From Halomonas sp. SpR1 (GTDB taxonomy: Bacteria; Pseudomonadota; Gammaproteobacteria; Pseudomonadales; Halomonadaceae), in NCBI RefSeq assembly GCF_031010175.1, contig NZ_JAUAMB010000014.1:1-64000 (forward strand): a stretch of 64,000 bases of DNA, read 5' to 3'. Position numbers and translations under genes: made by a program. The notes under the pieces were generated by a model. That model had not been told where the DNA came from. It saw only the letters and a list, made by a program, of their open reading frames with translations, and searched no databases. Positions 54,599 to 64,000 of this stretch are shown one piece after another (the stretch's first letter is position 1; each line of letters starts with the position of its first letter).

Positions 54599-56272
54599 TC
54601 AACCGGGAAGGTTGGCAGCTGGTGACACAAATGGGCGCGACGACGGGCACGCAGGCAAGTATAAGTCGCTAGCATTCTTTGCTTGGGCATGCCAAGCCAA
54701 TGCCGCTTGCATATAGTCTTGCCGGACGCCGTTAAACTGAGTAATAAGATGGGTAGCGCCAGCTTGGCTTAAAGAATCAAGTACACTTCGCCCCAAAGAC
54801 AAAGGCACTCTTTCCATTACACTTCCTACAGAAGGCGCACCAAATACCTGTCGTATGCGGGAAAGGTACTCCGTATCACCATTCACTCGCACTCGATCCC
54901 AATACCCTATTGAGTCAACGACACTGCGTCGGAACATCAAAGACGATGTATTGGGGTAAATCCAGCCCCCCGTGTCTTCTAACCGCCAATGTCCAAAATA
55001 GAGGCGATCATTACATCTCACCCAGTGGCTGCGGCATGCCATTAACTTCGATTGACCTACTAAGCCATTCACCTGTCTTTCCAGCTTTTGAGGATGCGAC
55101 CAATCATCGCTGTCGTGAACGGTGATGAACGCCCCTTTAGACGCCTCCAGCCCCCGGTTACGCGCCGCGTATGCGCCCTGATTAGTTGTTTGCGAAATCA
55201 CCTTAAAACGAGAATCCTGCTGACTAAACGCCTGGGCCACCGCTAAGGAGCTATCGGTAGACGCATCATCCACAACAATAACTTCTATGTTGCTATAGGA
55301 CTGCTCCGCTAAGCTTCGCAGCGCCGTTGCCAAATGTGCTTCAGCATTAAATACAGGCACAATTACACTGACCAGGCCAGCCAGCGCCGTAGCAGACAAA
55401 GGCGCAACTCCCCCCTTTTTCACCGTCAGGTTATCCAATGTAAGCGGCTGACTGGGATCTTTAAGGGCGACTGGGCACAGGTTAGCGCTTTGAAATAGCG
55501 TGTTGATTTGCTGTAAACGAAACTGATCTGTCAACGCGTCAGCTTGGCCATAAGGCGAAGGCTCACCCTGCGTTGAAATAGCTGCGAAATTGGCTGCCTG
55601 CGCCGCCAATAAGTTGGCTTTTGCCAAGGGCGTATCAGCATAGTCTGGAAACAAAGCTTCAAGCTGTTGGATACACTGCCAAGCAGCTACAAGCTGCCCA
55701 CTTTTAGTTAAGGCCTCTACCTCAAGTAGCCTGGGTGTAGGGGTAGTCGGCTTTGCGTCGCTTAACGTATGACGGCATGCCAGTACTTTGGCACACGCCT
55801 GCCACTCTCCTTTCCAGGCATACCATCGGCCCAATGCCCATGCTGAATAGCTTGCCTCCCAGGGGTCTTGGTGGTTAAGTAATTCTCTTAAGCTGGCCAA
55901 CTGCGATTCAATGGCCGTTTGCTGCCAAAGCAACTCTTCATACTGCTGAGCACACAGCTGTATAGGCCAACGCCCCTCTTTTTCGCCATTACGGATAAAA
56001 TGCAGTAATGGACTAGCACTTGCCTTAGCTACATCTTGATATCGCTCAAGATAATATTTCGAATCAAAACGTGGGCCAGCCCAGCGCCCCCAAGCCTCTC
56101 CTAACAATAAATAGTGTTCAGCAGGCTTCATGCCGGAAACAGTTACATCGGGGTATTGCATCATATACCAGTCAGCATCAAACCAAGGGCTTTGCTCGAT
56201 GGCCGCGATATCTGACAAATATTTCTCTGTCTTATGCTCAGAGGGCAAGCTAAGCGTTGAAGATGATGTCAA
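54599..56272 (-). CDS. GT2 glycosyltransferase with two N-terminal repeats
   Basis: The 557-residue protein has two FDxxWYxxxYPDV-type repeats (about 30-110), a helical middle region of TPR-like character (about 125-225), and a GT2 GT-A domain (about 290-500: VSVIVPVFNAEAHLATAL, VDDASTDSS, VHDSDDWSHP). It is upstream of the coiled-coil protein by 43 bases. The start is a TTG, with GAGG 9 bases upstream; an ATG close by is in another frame. It is the first of the three repeat-bearing genes in transcription order. The sugar specificity is unknown. Confidence 0.83.
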   Translation of the reverse strand: MTSSSTLSLPSEHKTEKYLSDIAAIEQSPWFDADWYMMQYPDVTVSGMKPAEHYLLLGEAWGRWAGPRFDSKYYLERYQDVAKASASPLLHFIRNGEKEGRWPIQLCAQQYEELLWQQTAIESQLASLRELLNHQDPWEASYSAWALGRWYAWKGEWQACAKVLACRHTLSDAKPTTPTPRLLEVEALTKSGQLVAAWQCIQQLEALFPDYADTPLAKANLLAAQAANFAAISTQGEPSPYGQADALTDQFRLQQINTLFQSANLCPVALKDPSQPLTLDNLTVKKGGVAPLSATALAGLVSVIVPVFNAEAHLATALRSLAEQSYSNIEVIVVDDASTDSSLAVAQAFSQQDSRFKVISQTTNQGAYAARNRGLEASKGAFITVHDSDDWSHPQKLERQVNGLVGQSKLMACRSHWVRCNDRLYFGHWRLEDTGGWIYPNTSSLMFRRSVVDSIGYWDRVRVNGDTEYLSRIRQVFGAPSVGSVMERVPLSLGRSVLDSLSQAGATHLITQFNGVRQDYMQAALAWHAQAKNASDLYLPACPSSRPFVSPAANLPG

Positions 56273-56313
56273 AAGTCATTACCTCGTATAACAGGAGAAC
56301 CGGCCGTGTTCGC

Positions 56314-57651
56314 CTAAGAAAAAGCATCAGCGATTTGCTGGGCACTGCTTTGCGCCTGACCAGCATCCACAGCCTCGACCATCACGCGAATCAAGGGTTC
56401 CGTGCCGGATTTACGTAGCAGCACGCGGCCCGTTTGGCCAAGCTTCTGCTCTACTTGCATAACGGCTTGCCGCACCGCTGGGTTATCAAGAGGATCATGC
56501 CCGGCTTTAGCGGTATAACGCACATTAATTAATGTTTGCGGCAGTTTATGCATGCCCTGCTTAGCGTCAAACAGCGTTGCCTTTTGCGCTAACAAGCTGG
56601 TAAGCACACGCAGAGAAGCGATGATAGCATCACCGGTGGAGGCATGATCCAGGCTTAACAAGTGGCCAGAGCCCTCCCCACCCAATCGCCAGCCTGTGGC
56701 GTTTAACTGCTCTAGCACATAGCGGTCGCCCACTTTGGCGCGTTTAAAAGGAATATCCAAGCCATTTAGCGCCTGCTCAAGCCCCAAGTTACTCATCTGG
56801 GTGCCCACTACACCGCCAGTATATCCCGCAAGCTTAGCGTCTTTCGCTAGCAAATATAAAAGCTCATCGCCATCTACCACAGTACCGGTATGATCCACCA
56901 TCATCAGGCGGTCAGCATCACCATCCAAGGCTATCCCCATATCCGCCTGATGGGCCAGCACCGCATCGCACAGGCTCTGCATAGCCGTGGCGCCACAGTA
57001 TTCGTTGATATTGAGGCCGTTGGGCGTATCGTGAATACTAATTAACTCGGCGCCTAACTCACGAAAAACAGCAGGGCCCACTCGATAGCCCGCCCCATTG
57101 GCACTATCCACAACAATTTTCAGGCCATTCAAACTCATGTGCCCCGGCAAGTTAGCCTTGCAATATTCCGTGTAACGACCAGCGGCATCATCAATACGAC
57201 GCGCTTTACCGAGTTTCTCGGAGCTAACGCAGGTCATGCCGCCGTCAATAGCGACCTGCAACCAACGCTCAATTTCCTGCTCCTGGGCATCGCTAAGTTT
57301 CTGGCCACCCTGCCCAAAAATCTTAATACCATTATCATAAAACGGGTTATGGGACGCGCTGATCACCACGCCCGCATCCGCCCGGAAAGTTGAAGTTAAA
57401 TAGGCAACACCAGGGGTCGGCAATGGACCCACCAGGGCAACATTAACACCCGCTGCGGAGAAGCCCGCCTCTAACGCGGATTCCAACATATACCCACTGG
57501 CACGGGTATCCTTACCAATTAACACTTCCTTAACACCTTCAGCGCCCAATACCTGGCCAGCGGCCCACCCCAGCTTCATTGCAAAATCAGGGGTCATGGG
57601 AAACTCCCCCACGCGACCGCGCACACCGTCAGTGCCGAAAAATTTACGCAT
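56314..57651 (-). CDS. glmM: Phosphoglucosamine mutase
   Basis: GlmM converts glucosamine-6-phosphate to glucosamine-1-phosphate on the way to UDP-GlcNAc. The 445-residue protein has FFGTDGVRG (4-12), the phosphoserine loop [14 protein letters not shown] with Ser100, the metal loop DGDADR near 240, and the C-terminal [12 protein letters not shown]. It stands apart from the folP/ftsH context usual for the housekeeping copy, so it may be a capsule-dedicated second copy. A 112-bp heptamer tandem repeat begins only 20 bases before the start codon, and no strong ribosome-binding site is seen (AGG only). Confidence 0.93.
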   Translation of the reverse strand: MRKFFGTDGVRGRVGEFPMTPDFAMKLGWAAGQVLGAEGVKEVLIGKDTRASGYMLESALEAGFSAAGVNVALVGPLPTPGVAYLTSTFRADAGVVISASHNPFYDNGIKIFGQGGQKLSDAQEQEIERWLQVAIDGGMTCVSSEKLGKARRIDDAAGRYTEYCKANLPGHMSLNGLKIVVDSANGAGYRVGPAVFRELGAELISIHDTPNGLNINEYCGATAMQSLCDAVLAHQADMGIALDGDADRLMMVDHTGTVVDGDELLYLLAKDAKLAGYTGGVVGTQMSNLGLEQALNGLDIPFKRAKVGDRYVLEQLNATGWRLGGEGSGHLLSLDHASTGDAIIASLRVLTSLLAQKATLFDAKQGMHKLPQTLINVRYTAKAGHDPLDNPAVRQAVMQVEQKLGQTGRVLLRKSGTEPLIRVMVEAVDAGQAQSSAQQIADAFS

Positions 57652-57671
57652 TGTTTAGTAACCTAGAAAGT

Positions 57672-57783
57672 GAATCATGAATCGTGAATCGTGAATCATG
57701 AATCGTGAATCGTGAATCGTGAATCGTGAATCGTGAATCGTGAATCGTGAATCGTGAATCGTGAATCGTGAATCGTGAATCGT
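57672..57783. repeat. Sixteen-copy heptamer tandem repeat upstream of glmM
   Basis: GAATCGT is repeated 16 times without interruption; copies 1 and 4 read GAATCAT. The block starts 21 bases before the glmM ATG. Such pure short tandem repeats change copy number easily and could alter promoter or leader spacing. Apparent ORFs through it (FTIHDSR repeats) are by-products. Confidence 0.95.
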
Positions 57784-57899
57784 CAGGAGTATAAGCCTTG
57801 CAGAGCAAGGTAACGAGTATATGAGGAGAGCGAATATAAGATACATCCTCGGGTGTGGCCCTCAATCACAGGTCGGAGGAGTTACGCCGCGATTCGAAA

Positions 57900-58565
57900 A
57901 ACCACCAATTCAATTGGGTACACATACCGTAGCGCGTGGTAACGAATCTCGCGAGGTACGAGCGTATGAGGCACCCGCGGGAGGCGGCGGAACGACGCCC
58001 AGTGGCAACCAACCAACAATGCCTTCACGGGCCAACCCCGGCACCGCTTCGCGCTGCTCCCGCGGGTGCGCCTGAGGCTCACCACGCGCTACAAAAACAA
58101 CTAAATCAATCTCTTGCACGTACCGTAGCGCGTGGTAACGAATCTCGCGAGGTACGAGCGTATGAGGCACCTGCAGCGGCAGCCCGGCACGAAAAGCGGC
58201 GGAACGACACCCAATGGCAACCAACCAACAATGCCCACACAAGCCAACCCCGGCACCGCTTCGCGCTGCTCCCGCGAGTGCGCCTTAGGCTTACCACGCG
58301 CCACAAAACCAACAAAATCAATCTTTTGCACGTACCGTAGCGCGTGGTAACGAATCTCGCGAGGTACGAGCGTATGAGGCACCTGCAGCGGCAGCCCGGC
58401 ACGAAAAGCGGCGGAACGACGCCCAAGGGCACCGAACCATCACCGCCTACACAGGCCAACCCCGGCACCGCTTAGCGCTGCTTTCGCGGGTGCGCCGTAG
58501 GCTTACCACGCGCTACTCAATCACGCATGCACTTGAAGGTGGGGATTCCAAGGGGATGTGCACGT
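57900..58565. repeat. Mosaic palindromic repeat array 6 (about 3 units)
   Basis: GTAGCGCGTGGTAACGAA starts at 57929 and recurs near 58126 and 58339, with inverted TTACCACGCG(C/)TAC copies between and a final TCACGCATGCACTTGAA module with GGGATTCCAAGGGGATG. Two units carry an extra CTGCAGCGGCAGCCCGGCAC insertion not seen in other arrays. Confidence 0.88.
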
Positions 58566-58611
58566 TTTGCATATAGAAGGCTGGCAAAACAAAGATAAAT
58601 GACGCCTTGGC

Positions 58612-59385
58612 TTAATGCCCCCACACCACAAAATAGGGATTGAGCTTTTCACTGGGGTTAGCGTAGCTAAGCGGCGTGCCTTCCAGGGTTTCTACCCGGC
58701 CGCCTGCTTCGAGCACTACCGCGTGGGCGGCGCCGGTATCCCACAAACAAGTGGGGCCCAAGCGCGGGTAGGCATCGGCAAAACCTTCGGCAATGATGCA
58801 AAGTTTCAGCGAGCTCCCCATGGGCAGCATGGTGTGCTCACCCAGCTGTTCCAGCCAGGCGGCCAAATCAGGGCTAGGGTGCGAGCGGCTTCCCACTACC
58901 CGCCAGGTAACGCCCGCTTTCGGCTTGCCTGCTACAGAAATAGCCTTGCGACTTCCATCGGCTTCAACCTTAAACGCGCCCAGCCCCCGCGCGGCAACGT
59001 AACCCACATCCAGCGCAGGCGCGGTCACCACGCCGAGCACCGGCTTACCGTTTTCAATCAGAGCAATATTGACGGTGAACTCACCGTTACGCTTAATGAA
59101 CTCTTTGGTGCCATCCAGCGGGTCGACCAACCAATAACGACCCTCAGCATCGGCACCGGCAAAACCTTCAATATCCTCTTCAGAAAGAATGGGAATCTGC
59201 ACCGGCAACGCCTGCAGACCGCGCACAATAATGTTATGTGCCGCCATATCAGCCTCGGTTAACGGACTTTCATCCTCCTTCTTCTCCACGCTGAACTCGC
59301 GGGCATAAACGCTCATAATAGCCTCGCCAGCTTCACGCGCGACGCATTCAACGGCATCCATCAGAGCTTGATCAATAAGCGACAT
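58612..59385 (-). CDS. cysQ: 3'(2'),5'-bisphosphate nucleotidase CysQ
   Basis: CysQ removes the 3'-phosphate from PAP (3'-phosphoadenosine 5'-phosphate), the by-product of sulfate transfer and assimilation. The 257-residue protein is of the inositol-monophosphatase fold with its Mg2+ ligands in EEDIEG (near 69), VDPLDGTKEF (near 87-96) and LWDTGAAHAV (near 213-222). It is between glmM and glmS on the same strand, separated by repeat arrays 6 and 7. No sulfotransferase was found in the window to explain the position. Confidence 0.92.
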   Translation of the reverse strand: MSLIDQALMDAVECVAREAGEAIMSVYAREFSVEKKEDESPLTEADMAAHNIIVRGLQALPVQIPILSEEDIEGFAGADAEGRYWLVDPLDGTKEFIKRNGEFTVNIALIENGKPVLGVVTAPALDVGYVAARGLGAFKVEADGSRKAISVAGKPKAGVTWRVVGSRSHPSPDLAAWLEQLGEHTMLPMGSSLKLCIIAEGFADAYPRLGPTCLWDTGAAHAVVLEAGGRVETLEGTPLSYANPSEKLNPYFVVWGH

Positions 59386-59440
59386 ATTCTATATTCCTTC
59401 AACAGATATAACCCTTCCATAAGTCCAAGGCATAGCACAA

Positions 59441-59489
59441 AAAAAGCTGCCAAGTAGCGGCCAACCTTCCCGCCACCTGACAGCTTTTT
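59441..59489 (-). terminator. Hairpin with A/T tails between glmS and cysQ
   Basis: AAAAAGCTG (59441-59449) and CAGCTTTTT (59481-59489) pair, with inner GCGG/CCGC pairs. With T-runs on both sides it can terminate either strand. It ends the glmS transcript, which passes array 7, before the cysQ start. Confidence 0.7.
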
Positions 59490-59604
59490 ACAGCCGTGCT
59501 CGCCTTGGCCGTGGCGAACTTGTTGCCATTGTGCCACGGGCTGCTGATTCTGCTATGCGAGCTACTGCTGATAAAAATGATCAGCTTGACGCACCGATGC
59601 CCAC

Positions 59605-59783
59605 TGGCAACCAGTCAATCAAGCACCGCTACACTTTGCTCCCACGGGGGCGCTTCGCTTAACGCACCACGACATGTACTTACCTTGAATATGGCGAATA
59701 ACCCGTAGCGCGTGGTAACGAATCTCGCGAGGTACGAGCGAATGAGGCACCCGCGGGAGGCGTCGGAACGACGCCCAATGGCA
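59605..59783. repeat. Mosaic palindromic repeat array 7 (single unit)
   Basis: A partial inverted module (CACCGCTACACTTTGCTCCCACGGGGGCG) precedes GTAGCGCGTGGTAACGAATCTCGCGAGG and CACCCGCGGGAGGCGTCGGAACGACGCCC. It abuts the stop codon of glmS. No gene lies in 59386-59783. Confidence 0.8.
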
Positions 59784-61637
59784 CTACTCTACCGTTACAC
59801 TCTTAGCAAGATTGCGTGGCTTATCCACATCCGTGCCTTTCACCAGTGCCACGTGATACGAAAGCAACTGAAGCGCTACCACGTGCAATACCGGCGAAAG
59901 CAGGCCGTAATGCTCCGGCATCATTAGTACGTTTACGCCTTCGCTGGACTTAACCGCGCTGTCGCCATCGGCAAACACATACAGTTGGCCACCACGGGCG
60001 CTGACTTCCTGCATATTGGCTTTTAACTTCTCCAACATCTCATCGTTAGGAGCGACCACAACTACTGGCATATTCGCATCGACCAACGCCAAGGGGCCGT
60101 GCTTCAACTCACCCGCCGGGTAAGCTTCGGCATGAATGTAGGAGATCTCTTTAAGCTTCAGCGCGCCTTCCAATGCAATGGGGTAGTGGCGACCACGGCC
60201 CAGAAACAGTGCGTGTTGCTTGTCGGCAAACTGCTTTGACCACGTTTCAATGCTCGGCTCCAGTGCCAGCACTTTATCTACCGCAATGGGCAAATGGCGC
60301 AGCTCATCCAGATAGGCTTTTTCATCCGCATCGGATAACCGCTGGTTAGCTTTGGCAAGCAACAGAGTAAGCAGGAACAGCGCGCTAAGCTGGGTGGTAA
60401 ACGCCTTGGTAGAGGCGACCCCAATTTCCGGCCCGGCACGGGTAATAAAACGCAGCGCAGTTTCACGCACAATGGCGGATTCCGGTACGTTGCAAATAGC
60501 CAACGTATGTACATGCCCCAACGATTTCGCGTGATGAAGCGCCGCCAGTGTATCCGCCGTTTCCCCCGACTGGGAGATTACGACCACCAGTTGTTTAGGA
60601 TTGGCAACACTTTGGCGATAACGGTACTCGCTGGCGATTTCGACGTTACAAGGGATGCCCGCCACCTGCTCAATCCAGTACTTAGCGGTCATGCCTGCAT
60701 AGCTGGAGGTACCGCAGGCCAGGATCAGCACGGCCTCTATCTGGTCGAAAATATCAGCGGCTTCTGCACCAAAAATCCCCGGCTGTAGCTGCCCTGCTCC
60801 ACTAATCATTTCCAACGTATTACTAAGCGCCTGAGGCTGCTCGAAGATTTCCTTCTGCATGAAATGGCTAAAATCACCCAGCTCAACAGCATTAGCACTC
60901 AGGCTGGACGTAATGACTTCCCGCTCAACCGGCTGCCCAATGCCATCGACCACAACCACCGCTTCGCGGCTTAATCGTGCCACATCGCCGTTTTCCAAAT
61001 ACATCATGCGCTTAGTGACAGAGAGCAGCGCAGAAGCATCAGACGCAGCGTAATAGCCTTCATCCGCAACGCCCAGCATTAAAGGCGAGCCTTCACGGGC
61101 AACTACTAGGCAGTCCGGCTCTTCTTCGCTGATTACCGCTAGCGCAAAAGCACCCTTGAGATGAGCCACGGCGCATTGCACGGCAGAAAAGAGGTTTTCA
61201 GCAGGTTCGCCAATCTCGCCCTTGAAGCAGGCTTGAATCAGGTGGGCAATGGTTTCGGTGTCGGTATCTGAAGTGAACTCATAACCCAAGCCCTGCAGTT
61301 GAATACGCAGCGCTTCGTAGTTTTCGATAATGCCGTTATGCACTACCGCCAACCCGCCGGAAATATGCGGGTGGGCATTACGTTCAGCCGGTACGCCGTG
61401 GGTCGCCCAGCGGGTATGGGCAATGCCTACATTACCGCTGAGCGCCTGCTCCTTCACCAAAGCAGCCAATTCAGCTACTCGCCCTTTGGAACGGGCTCGC
61501 TTCAAACCACTGCTCTGCTCACCCGATAGCAGGGCCAAACCTGCTGAATCGTAGCCGCGATACTCCAATGTAGATAAGCCTTCCAAAAGAAAGGCGGTGC
61601 TATCCTTTGCGCCAACCGCGCCAACAATTCCGCACAT
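59784..61637 (-). CDS. glmS: Glutamine--fructose-6-phosphate aminotransferase
   Basis: GlmS makes glucosamine-6-phosphate from fructose-6-phosphate and glutamine, the first step to UDP-GlcNAc. The start is set at 61637 because the Met is removed to expose the catalytic N-terminal Cys of MCGIVGAVG. The glutaminase domain covers about 1-230 ([24 protein letters not shown]). Two SIS isomerase domains follow (about 290-430 and 465-600; [17 protein letters not shown]) and end at the usual [13 protein letters not shown]. It is upstream of cysQ and glmM on the same strand. Confidence 0.96.
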   Translation of the reverse strand: MCGIVGAVGAKDSTAFLLEGLSTLEYRGYDSAGLALLSGEQSSGLKRARSKGRVAELAALVKEQALSGNVGIAHTRWATHGVPAERNAHPHISGGLAVVHNGIIENYEALRIQLQGLGYEFTSDTDTETIAHLIQACFKGEIGEPAENLFSAVQCAVAHLKGAFALAVISEEEPDCLVVAREGSPLMLGVADEGYYAASDASALLSVTKRMMYLENGDVARLSREAVVVVDGIGQPVEREVITSSLSANAVELGDFSHFMQKEIFEQPQALSNTLEMISGAGQLQPGIFGAEAADIFDQIEAVLILACGTSSYAGMTAKYWIEQVAGIPCNVEIASEYRYRQSVANPKQLVVVISQSGETADTLAALHHAKSLGHVHTLAICNVPESAIVRETALRFITRAGPEIGVASTKAFTTQLSALFLLTLLLAKANQRLSDADEKAYLDELRHLPIAVDKVLALEPSIETWSKQFADKQHALFLGRGRHYPIALEGALKLKEISYIHAEAYPAGELKHGPLALVDANMPVVVVAPNDEMLEKLKANMQEVSARGGQLYVFADGDSAVKSSEGVNVLMMPEHYGLLSPVLHVVALQLLSYHVALVKGTDVDKPRNLAKSVTVE

Positions 61638-61790
61638 AAATATTCCTACCATTATTGATGAACAATTGCTAAAGCAGAAGAAATCAGCTCATTTCAGATA
61701 GAAGAAGAGCACATAAAAAGTCAACTCTAACGATGAAACACTTCACACATGACTATAGCACGACACGACATCCAAAATTTTAAGCACGAA

Positions 61791-62051
61791 TCACTTGCGC
61801 TCTTCTGGTAAAGAAAAATCCAAACCAAATTCATTTTCTGGTGATTTAACCTTTACATTTGAAGCACCAAGATAAGATTTACATTTCATTTCTAACTCAC
61901 GCACTTGGTGTTTTAGATCATCATTTTCTTTTAGAAGCTTGCTAATTTTCGCTGCCAGTTCGGCCCTCTCATTTGCTTGGATATTATATAATTCCTCCAA
62001 ACTCTTTTTAAGTGCATTGACTTCATTTTCATTATTAACTTCACTAGTCAT
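61791..62051 (-). CDS. Small coiled-coil protein
   Basis: The 86-residue protein (MTSEVNNENEVNALKKSLEEL...) is almost wholly a predicted coiled coil at about 10-60, with a short polar tail ending LDFSLPEERK. I do not recognise a family. It follows the GT-A-like gene by 11 bases in an AT-rich region, which suggests co-transcription and perhaps a scaffold or partner role for that enzyme. The 61638-61790 stretch upstream of glmS holds no other gene. Confidence 0.65.
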   Translation of the reverse strand: MTSEVNNENEVNALKKSLEELYNIQANERAELAAKISKLLKENDDLKHQVRELEMKCKSYLGASNVKVKSPENEFGLDFSLPEERK

Positions 62052-62062
62052 AAAAACTCACA

Positions 62063-63232
62063 TTATAAATCATTCAAGAAATCAAGACGACCATTATTAG
62101 CGCATTCCAAAGTCACATCATCATAAACGCTAGTAGATGTCATATATTTTTCAAAAGCAGTAACATTATCGCTCACCTTAACATCAATACCGAATAGCCC
62201 CAGATCTTTCAATCGGAAAGACAACATACCCAATACATAATTTCCATCGTTCAACCTCAAATCAAAACCATGAGCAGGCTTGACTGGGAGAAACCCTGTT
62301 TTTTTAATAATTTTATTTTTCATGATTCCATCTAAGGATTTATTTGCATCCATTCCCCGCCATAAATCAAAATCCATAAACTCTAGGAGTTCTCTTCTAA
62401 GCACGCGCCCCAAACCAATTGCCTCACCCACTCTATGTGGTTGACTTTGCTGTTCATTAGAAGCGCCATAGCCTTTCCAGTAAATTGTTTTTTGGGTAGA
62501 AAAATCATGCAAATAACAATCTTGAAAACCTAAAAAAAGGGCACCGTTAGATATTTCCTTAGAATAAAATCTAAAAGTATTTTCACATATAAAATCATCA
62601 GAACCCAAAACCACTAACGCGTCAAAATCAAAGGAACGAGCATAGTCAAGACCAGCTTGCCATTTATCAGATAAAGGCTGATTAGGATACTCTATATAAT
62701 GAGCGTCGTGCTCCTCACAAATACTTTGACTAATTTTCCCTTCCGAACCCACAGCAATTATTTGAATATCGATAACGGCGCTAAGCTTTCTTCTCAACCT
62801 ATTATAGTAAGAAAAAAACAAACGGCTCAACTCATGCCTTTTCCAGACACAAGTCAAGATTAAAAGCTTAACTTTACCCTCAGTTATCCTTCGACCAGTT
62901 TGCTTCAAAAACTCAACCAAAGGATCACTATTTTGAGAAAAATGGTTAGTAATCAAACAGGAGTTAATAAAACTAAGAGCTTGCCAAACGGAGAAAGTCT
63001 GAACATGGTTTTGGCGATTGAAGTCTTGAAAAGAAGCTGTGATTTCAGTTATTTCTTTCCAGGAGTCAACTACCGTAGGTGAGCGACAAATCGTTCTTGC
63101 CATAATAATATAAAGCAGCGCATCTCCAGGTGTTTTTTTAAGACAGCTTCTACATATATCAAAACTGCGAAAAAAATCTTCACTTTCAAGCGCCATTTCT
63201 GCTTGATTAGCAGAAACAATATCAAATTGCAT
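62063..63232 (-). CDS. GT-A-fold (GT2-like) glycosyltransferase
   Basis: The 389-residue protein has a helical N-terminal part of about 130 residues with TPR-like character. A GT-A-like domain follows: VKLLILTCVWKRHE (near 137-150), GSEGKISQSI, and the DXD-like VLGSDDF (near 210), with SDKWQAGLDYARS before it. These features fit a glycosyltransferase that uses a nucleotide sugar in the cytoplasm. It is much more AT-rich than glmS and the rest of the cluster, so it was probably acquired separately. The gene upstream is the partial methyltransferase. Specificity is unknown. Confidence 0.7.
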   Translation of the reverse strand: MQFDIVSANQAEMALESEDFFRSFDICRSCLKKTPGDALLYIIMARTICRSPTVVDSWKEITEITASFQDFNRQNHVQTFSVWQALSFINSCLITNHFSQNSDPLVEFLKQTGRRITEGKVKLLILTCVWKRHELSRLFFSYYNRLRRKLSAVIDIQIIAVGSEGKISQSICEEHDAHYIEYPNQPLSDKWQAGLDYARSFDFDALVVLGSDDFICENTFRFYSKEISNGALFLGFQDCYLHDFSTQKTIYWKGYGASNEQQSQPHRVGEAIGLGRVLRRELLEFMDFDLWRGMDANKSLDGIMKNKIIKKTGFLPVKPAHGFDLRLNDGNYVLGMLSFRLKDLGLFGIDVKVSDNVTAFEKYMTSTSVYDDVTLECANNGRLDFLNDL

Positions 63233-63263
63233 TATTTATAGCCAACCTATTAGACATGGATTT

Positions 63264-64000
63264 TCACTTCAACTGACCAAATGCGAGGTAAATAGTAGAG
63301 TATCCTTTGAGAATAACGCCCTTCACTTCTAAGCTAGAGAATAGATGGTTATATCTATCGTAAACTTCGTTTTCGTCTAAAAAGAAACGCACATGACCAA
63401 AAGAGTCAAAATTAGGAACTGAGAAGACCACAGACGCTCTACTTGGCATACTGCCTAAAAGATCCAAATCTTTCTCTATGTGCTCCAGCACCTCAAGTAA
63501 TATATAAACATCAGCTGCATTTTCAGTTAATAAGGGGGAAGAAAAGGCATTGCCTTCTATAAATTCAGCACCCTTTGTCCTATTTTTCGCCTGAGAAATA
63601 GCAACAGAACTATAGTCAAATCCAGTGTAATTAAGAGATGGCAAGCGTTTAATTGCAAACTCAGCAAATTGGCCAGGCCCACAACCAATATCCACAACAC
63701 TTAAAAATTCATTGTCTTGAAAATATTGAAGCACTGCATTCCAAGCAGGAACATAGATAGAATTATCAGAACTTGATGCATATTTATCTGAATTCTCATA
63801 AACAGCATCATAAAATCGATAAGAAACTTCGATCGAATATTCAGAAGAAGATTCGTATTCCAGCTCTTTCTGAATAGCCAAAGCTGTTAAAGGTATGTTT
63901 TTCCCTTGAGATTTAGTGAAAAAAATAGAAGAAGCAAGAAAACTGTAAGCTGTATTAACATATCCTTGTTTGCGCAATATATCGGAAGCAAAACTGGCGA
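63264..64000 (-). CDS. Class I SAM-dependent methyltransferase, partial at the right edge
   Basis: The protein has motif I VVDIGCGPGQFAEFA, motif II-like GFDYSSVAIS and the VLEHIEKD region, as in SAM methyltransferases that methylate small molecules or sugars. The reading frame stays open through base 64000 (...ASFASDILRKQG), so the true start lies outside the window. The visible part codes for about 244 residues. It is AT-rich and immediately precedes the GT-A-like gene. It may add a methyl group to a capsule sugar or chain end. Confidence 0.8.
   Translation of the reverse strand, partial: ASFASDILRKQGYVNTAYSFLASSIFFTKSQGKNIPLTALAIQKELEYESSSEYSIEVSYRFYDAVYENSDKYASSSDNSIYVPAWNAVLQYFQDNEFLSVVDIGCGPGQFAEFAIKRLPSLNYTGFDYSSVAISQAKNRTKGAEFIEGNAFSSPLLTENAADVYILLEVLEHIEKDLDLLGSMPSRASVVFSVPNFDSFGHVRFFLDENEVYDRYNHLFSSLEVKGVILKGYSTIYLAFGQLK

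Noticed and set aside
57644-57865. Reading frame with FTIHDSR repeats
   Set aside because: It is translated from the heptamer tract (three 7-mers give seven residues) and overlaps the glmM leader; there is no independent evidence of a gene.
56314-61637. A single glmM-cysQ-glmS operon
   Set aside because: Repeat arrays and a bidirectional terminator at 59441-59489 separate the genes, so they are more likely independent units.

Overview
The window looks like a chromosomal segment of a halophilic gammaproteobacterium, most likely Halomonas or a close relative. This is inferred from gene content (a hut operon with a YuiF-type carrier and YjiH, a kps-type capsule locus with a multidomain PKS, many REP-like arrays) and from generally high GC; no rRNA or marker gene fixes the genus. 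Two stretches are clearly AT-richer than the rest (about 830-5900 and 61700-64000) and look acquired.

Left end (1-7.7 kb): an accessory/defence island. It holds a shortened HigA-type antitoxin gene, a SIR2-STAND defence protein, a small two-TM protein and a HEPN-motif protein, all AT-rich and on the minus strand. The SIR2 and two-TM genes each have the short complementary core sites at both ends expected of integron gene cassettes. The segment is bounded by two copies of the 3' end of tRNA-Arg(CCT) (460-479 and 7660-7680); the intact tRNA is at 18936-19012.

Histidine utilisation (7.9-17.4 kb): hutI-hutG-hutU-hutH and a YuiF-type carrier form a minus-strand operon. A YjiH-type gene is divergent and hutC convergent to it. 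TGTATATACA palindromes upstream of hutI, yjiH and (degenerate) hutC are probable HutC operators.

Capsule lipid/Kdo block (22.5-37.6 kb, plus strand): kpsC, kpsS, an SDR, an LTA-synthase-like enzyme, a 2492-residue fully reducing type I PKS/FAS, an alpha-oxoamine synthase and rfaH are nearly gapless or overlapping. The set parallels rkpA/G/H/I/J of Sinorhizobium and wcb genes of Burkholderia pseudomallei. I infer that it makes an unusual, sphingoid-like lipid end for the capsule.

Capsule polymer and precursor block (40.2-64 kb, minus strand): ugd, pgm, several very large glycosyltransferases, a kinase-like protein, an AlgX-like O-acetyltransferase, a methyltransferase-like/coiled-coil protein that may act as a chain-length ruler, glmM, cysQ and glmS, then an AT-rich glycosyltransferase/methyltransferase segment running off the right edge. 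Three adjacent proteins share a roughly 40-residue repeat.

Seven arrays of a roughly 198-bp mosaic palindromic repeat are scattered between transcription units, and one RAYT (REP-associated tyrosine transposase) gene sits beside the array at 38.2 kb. A PemK/MazF toxin-antitoxin pair lies between two arrays.
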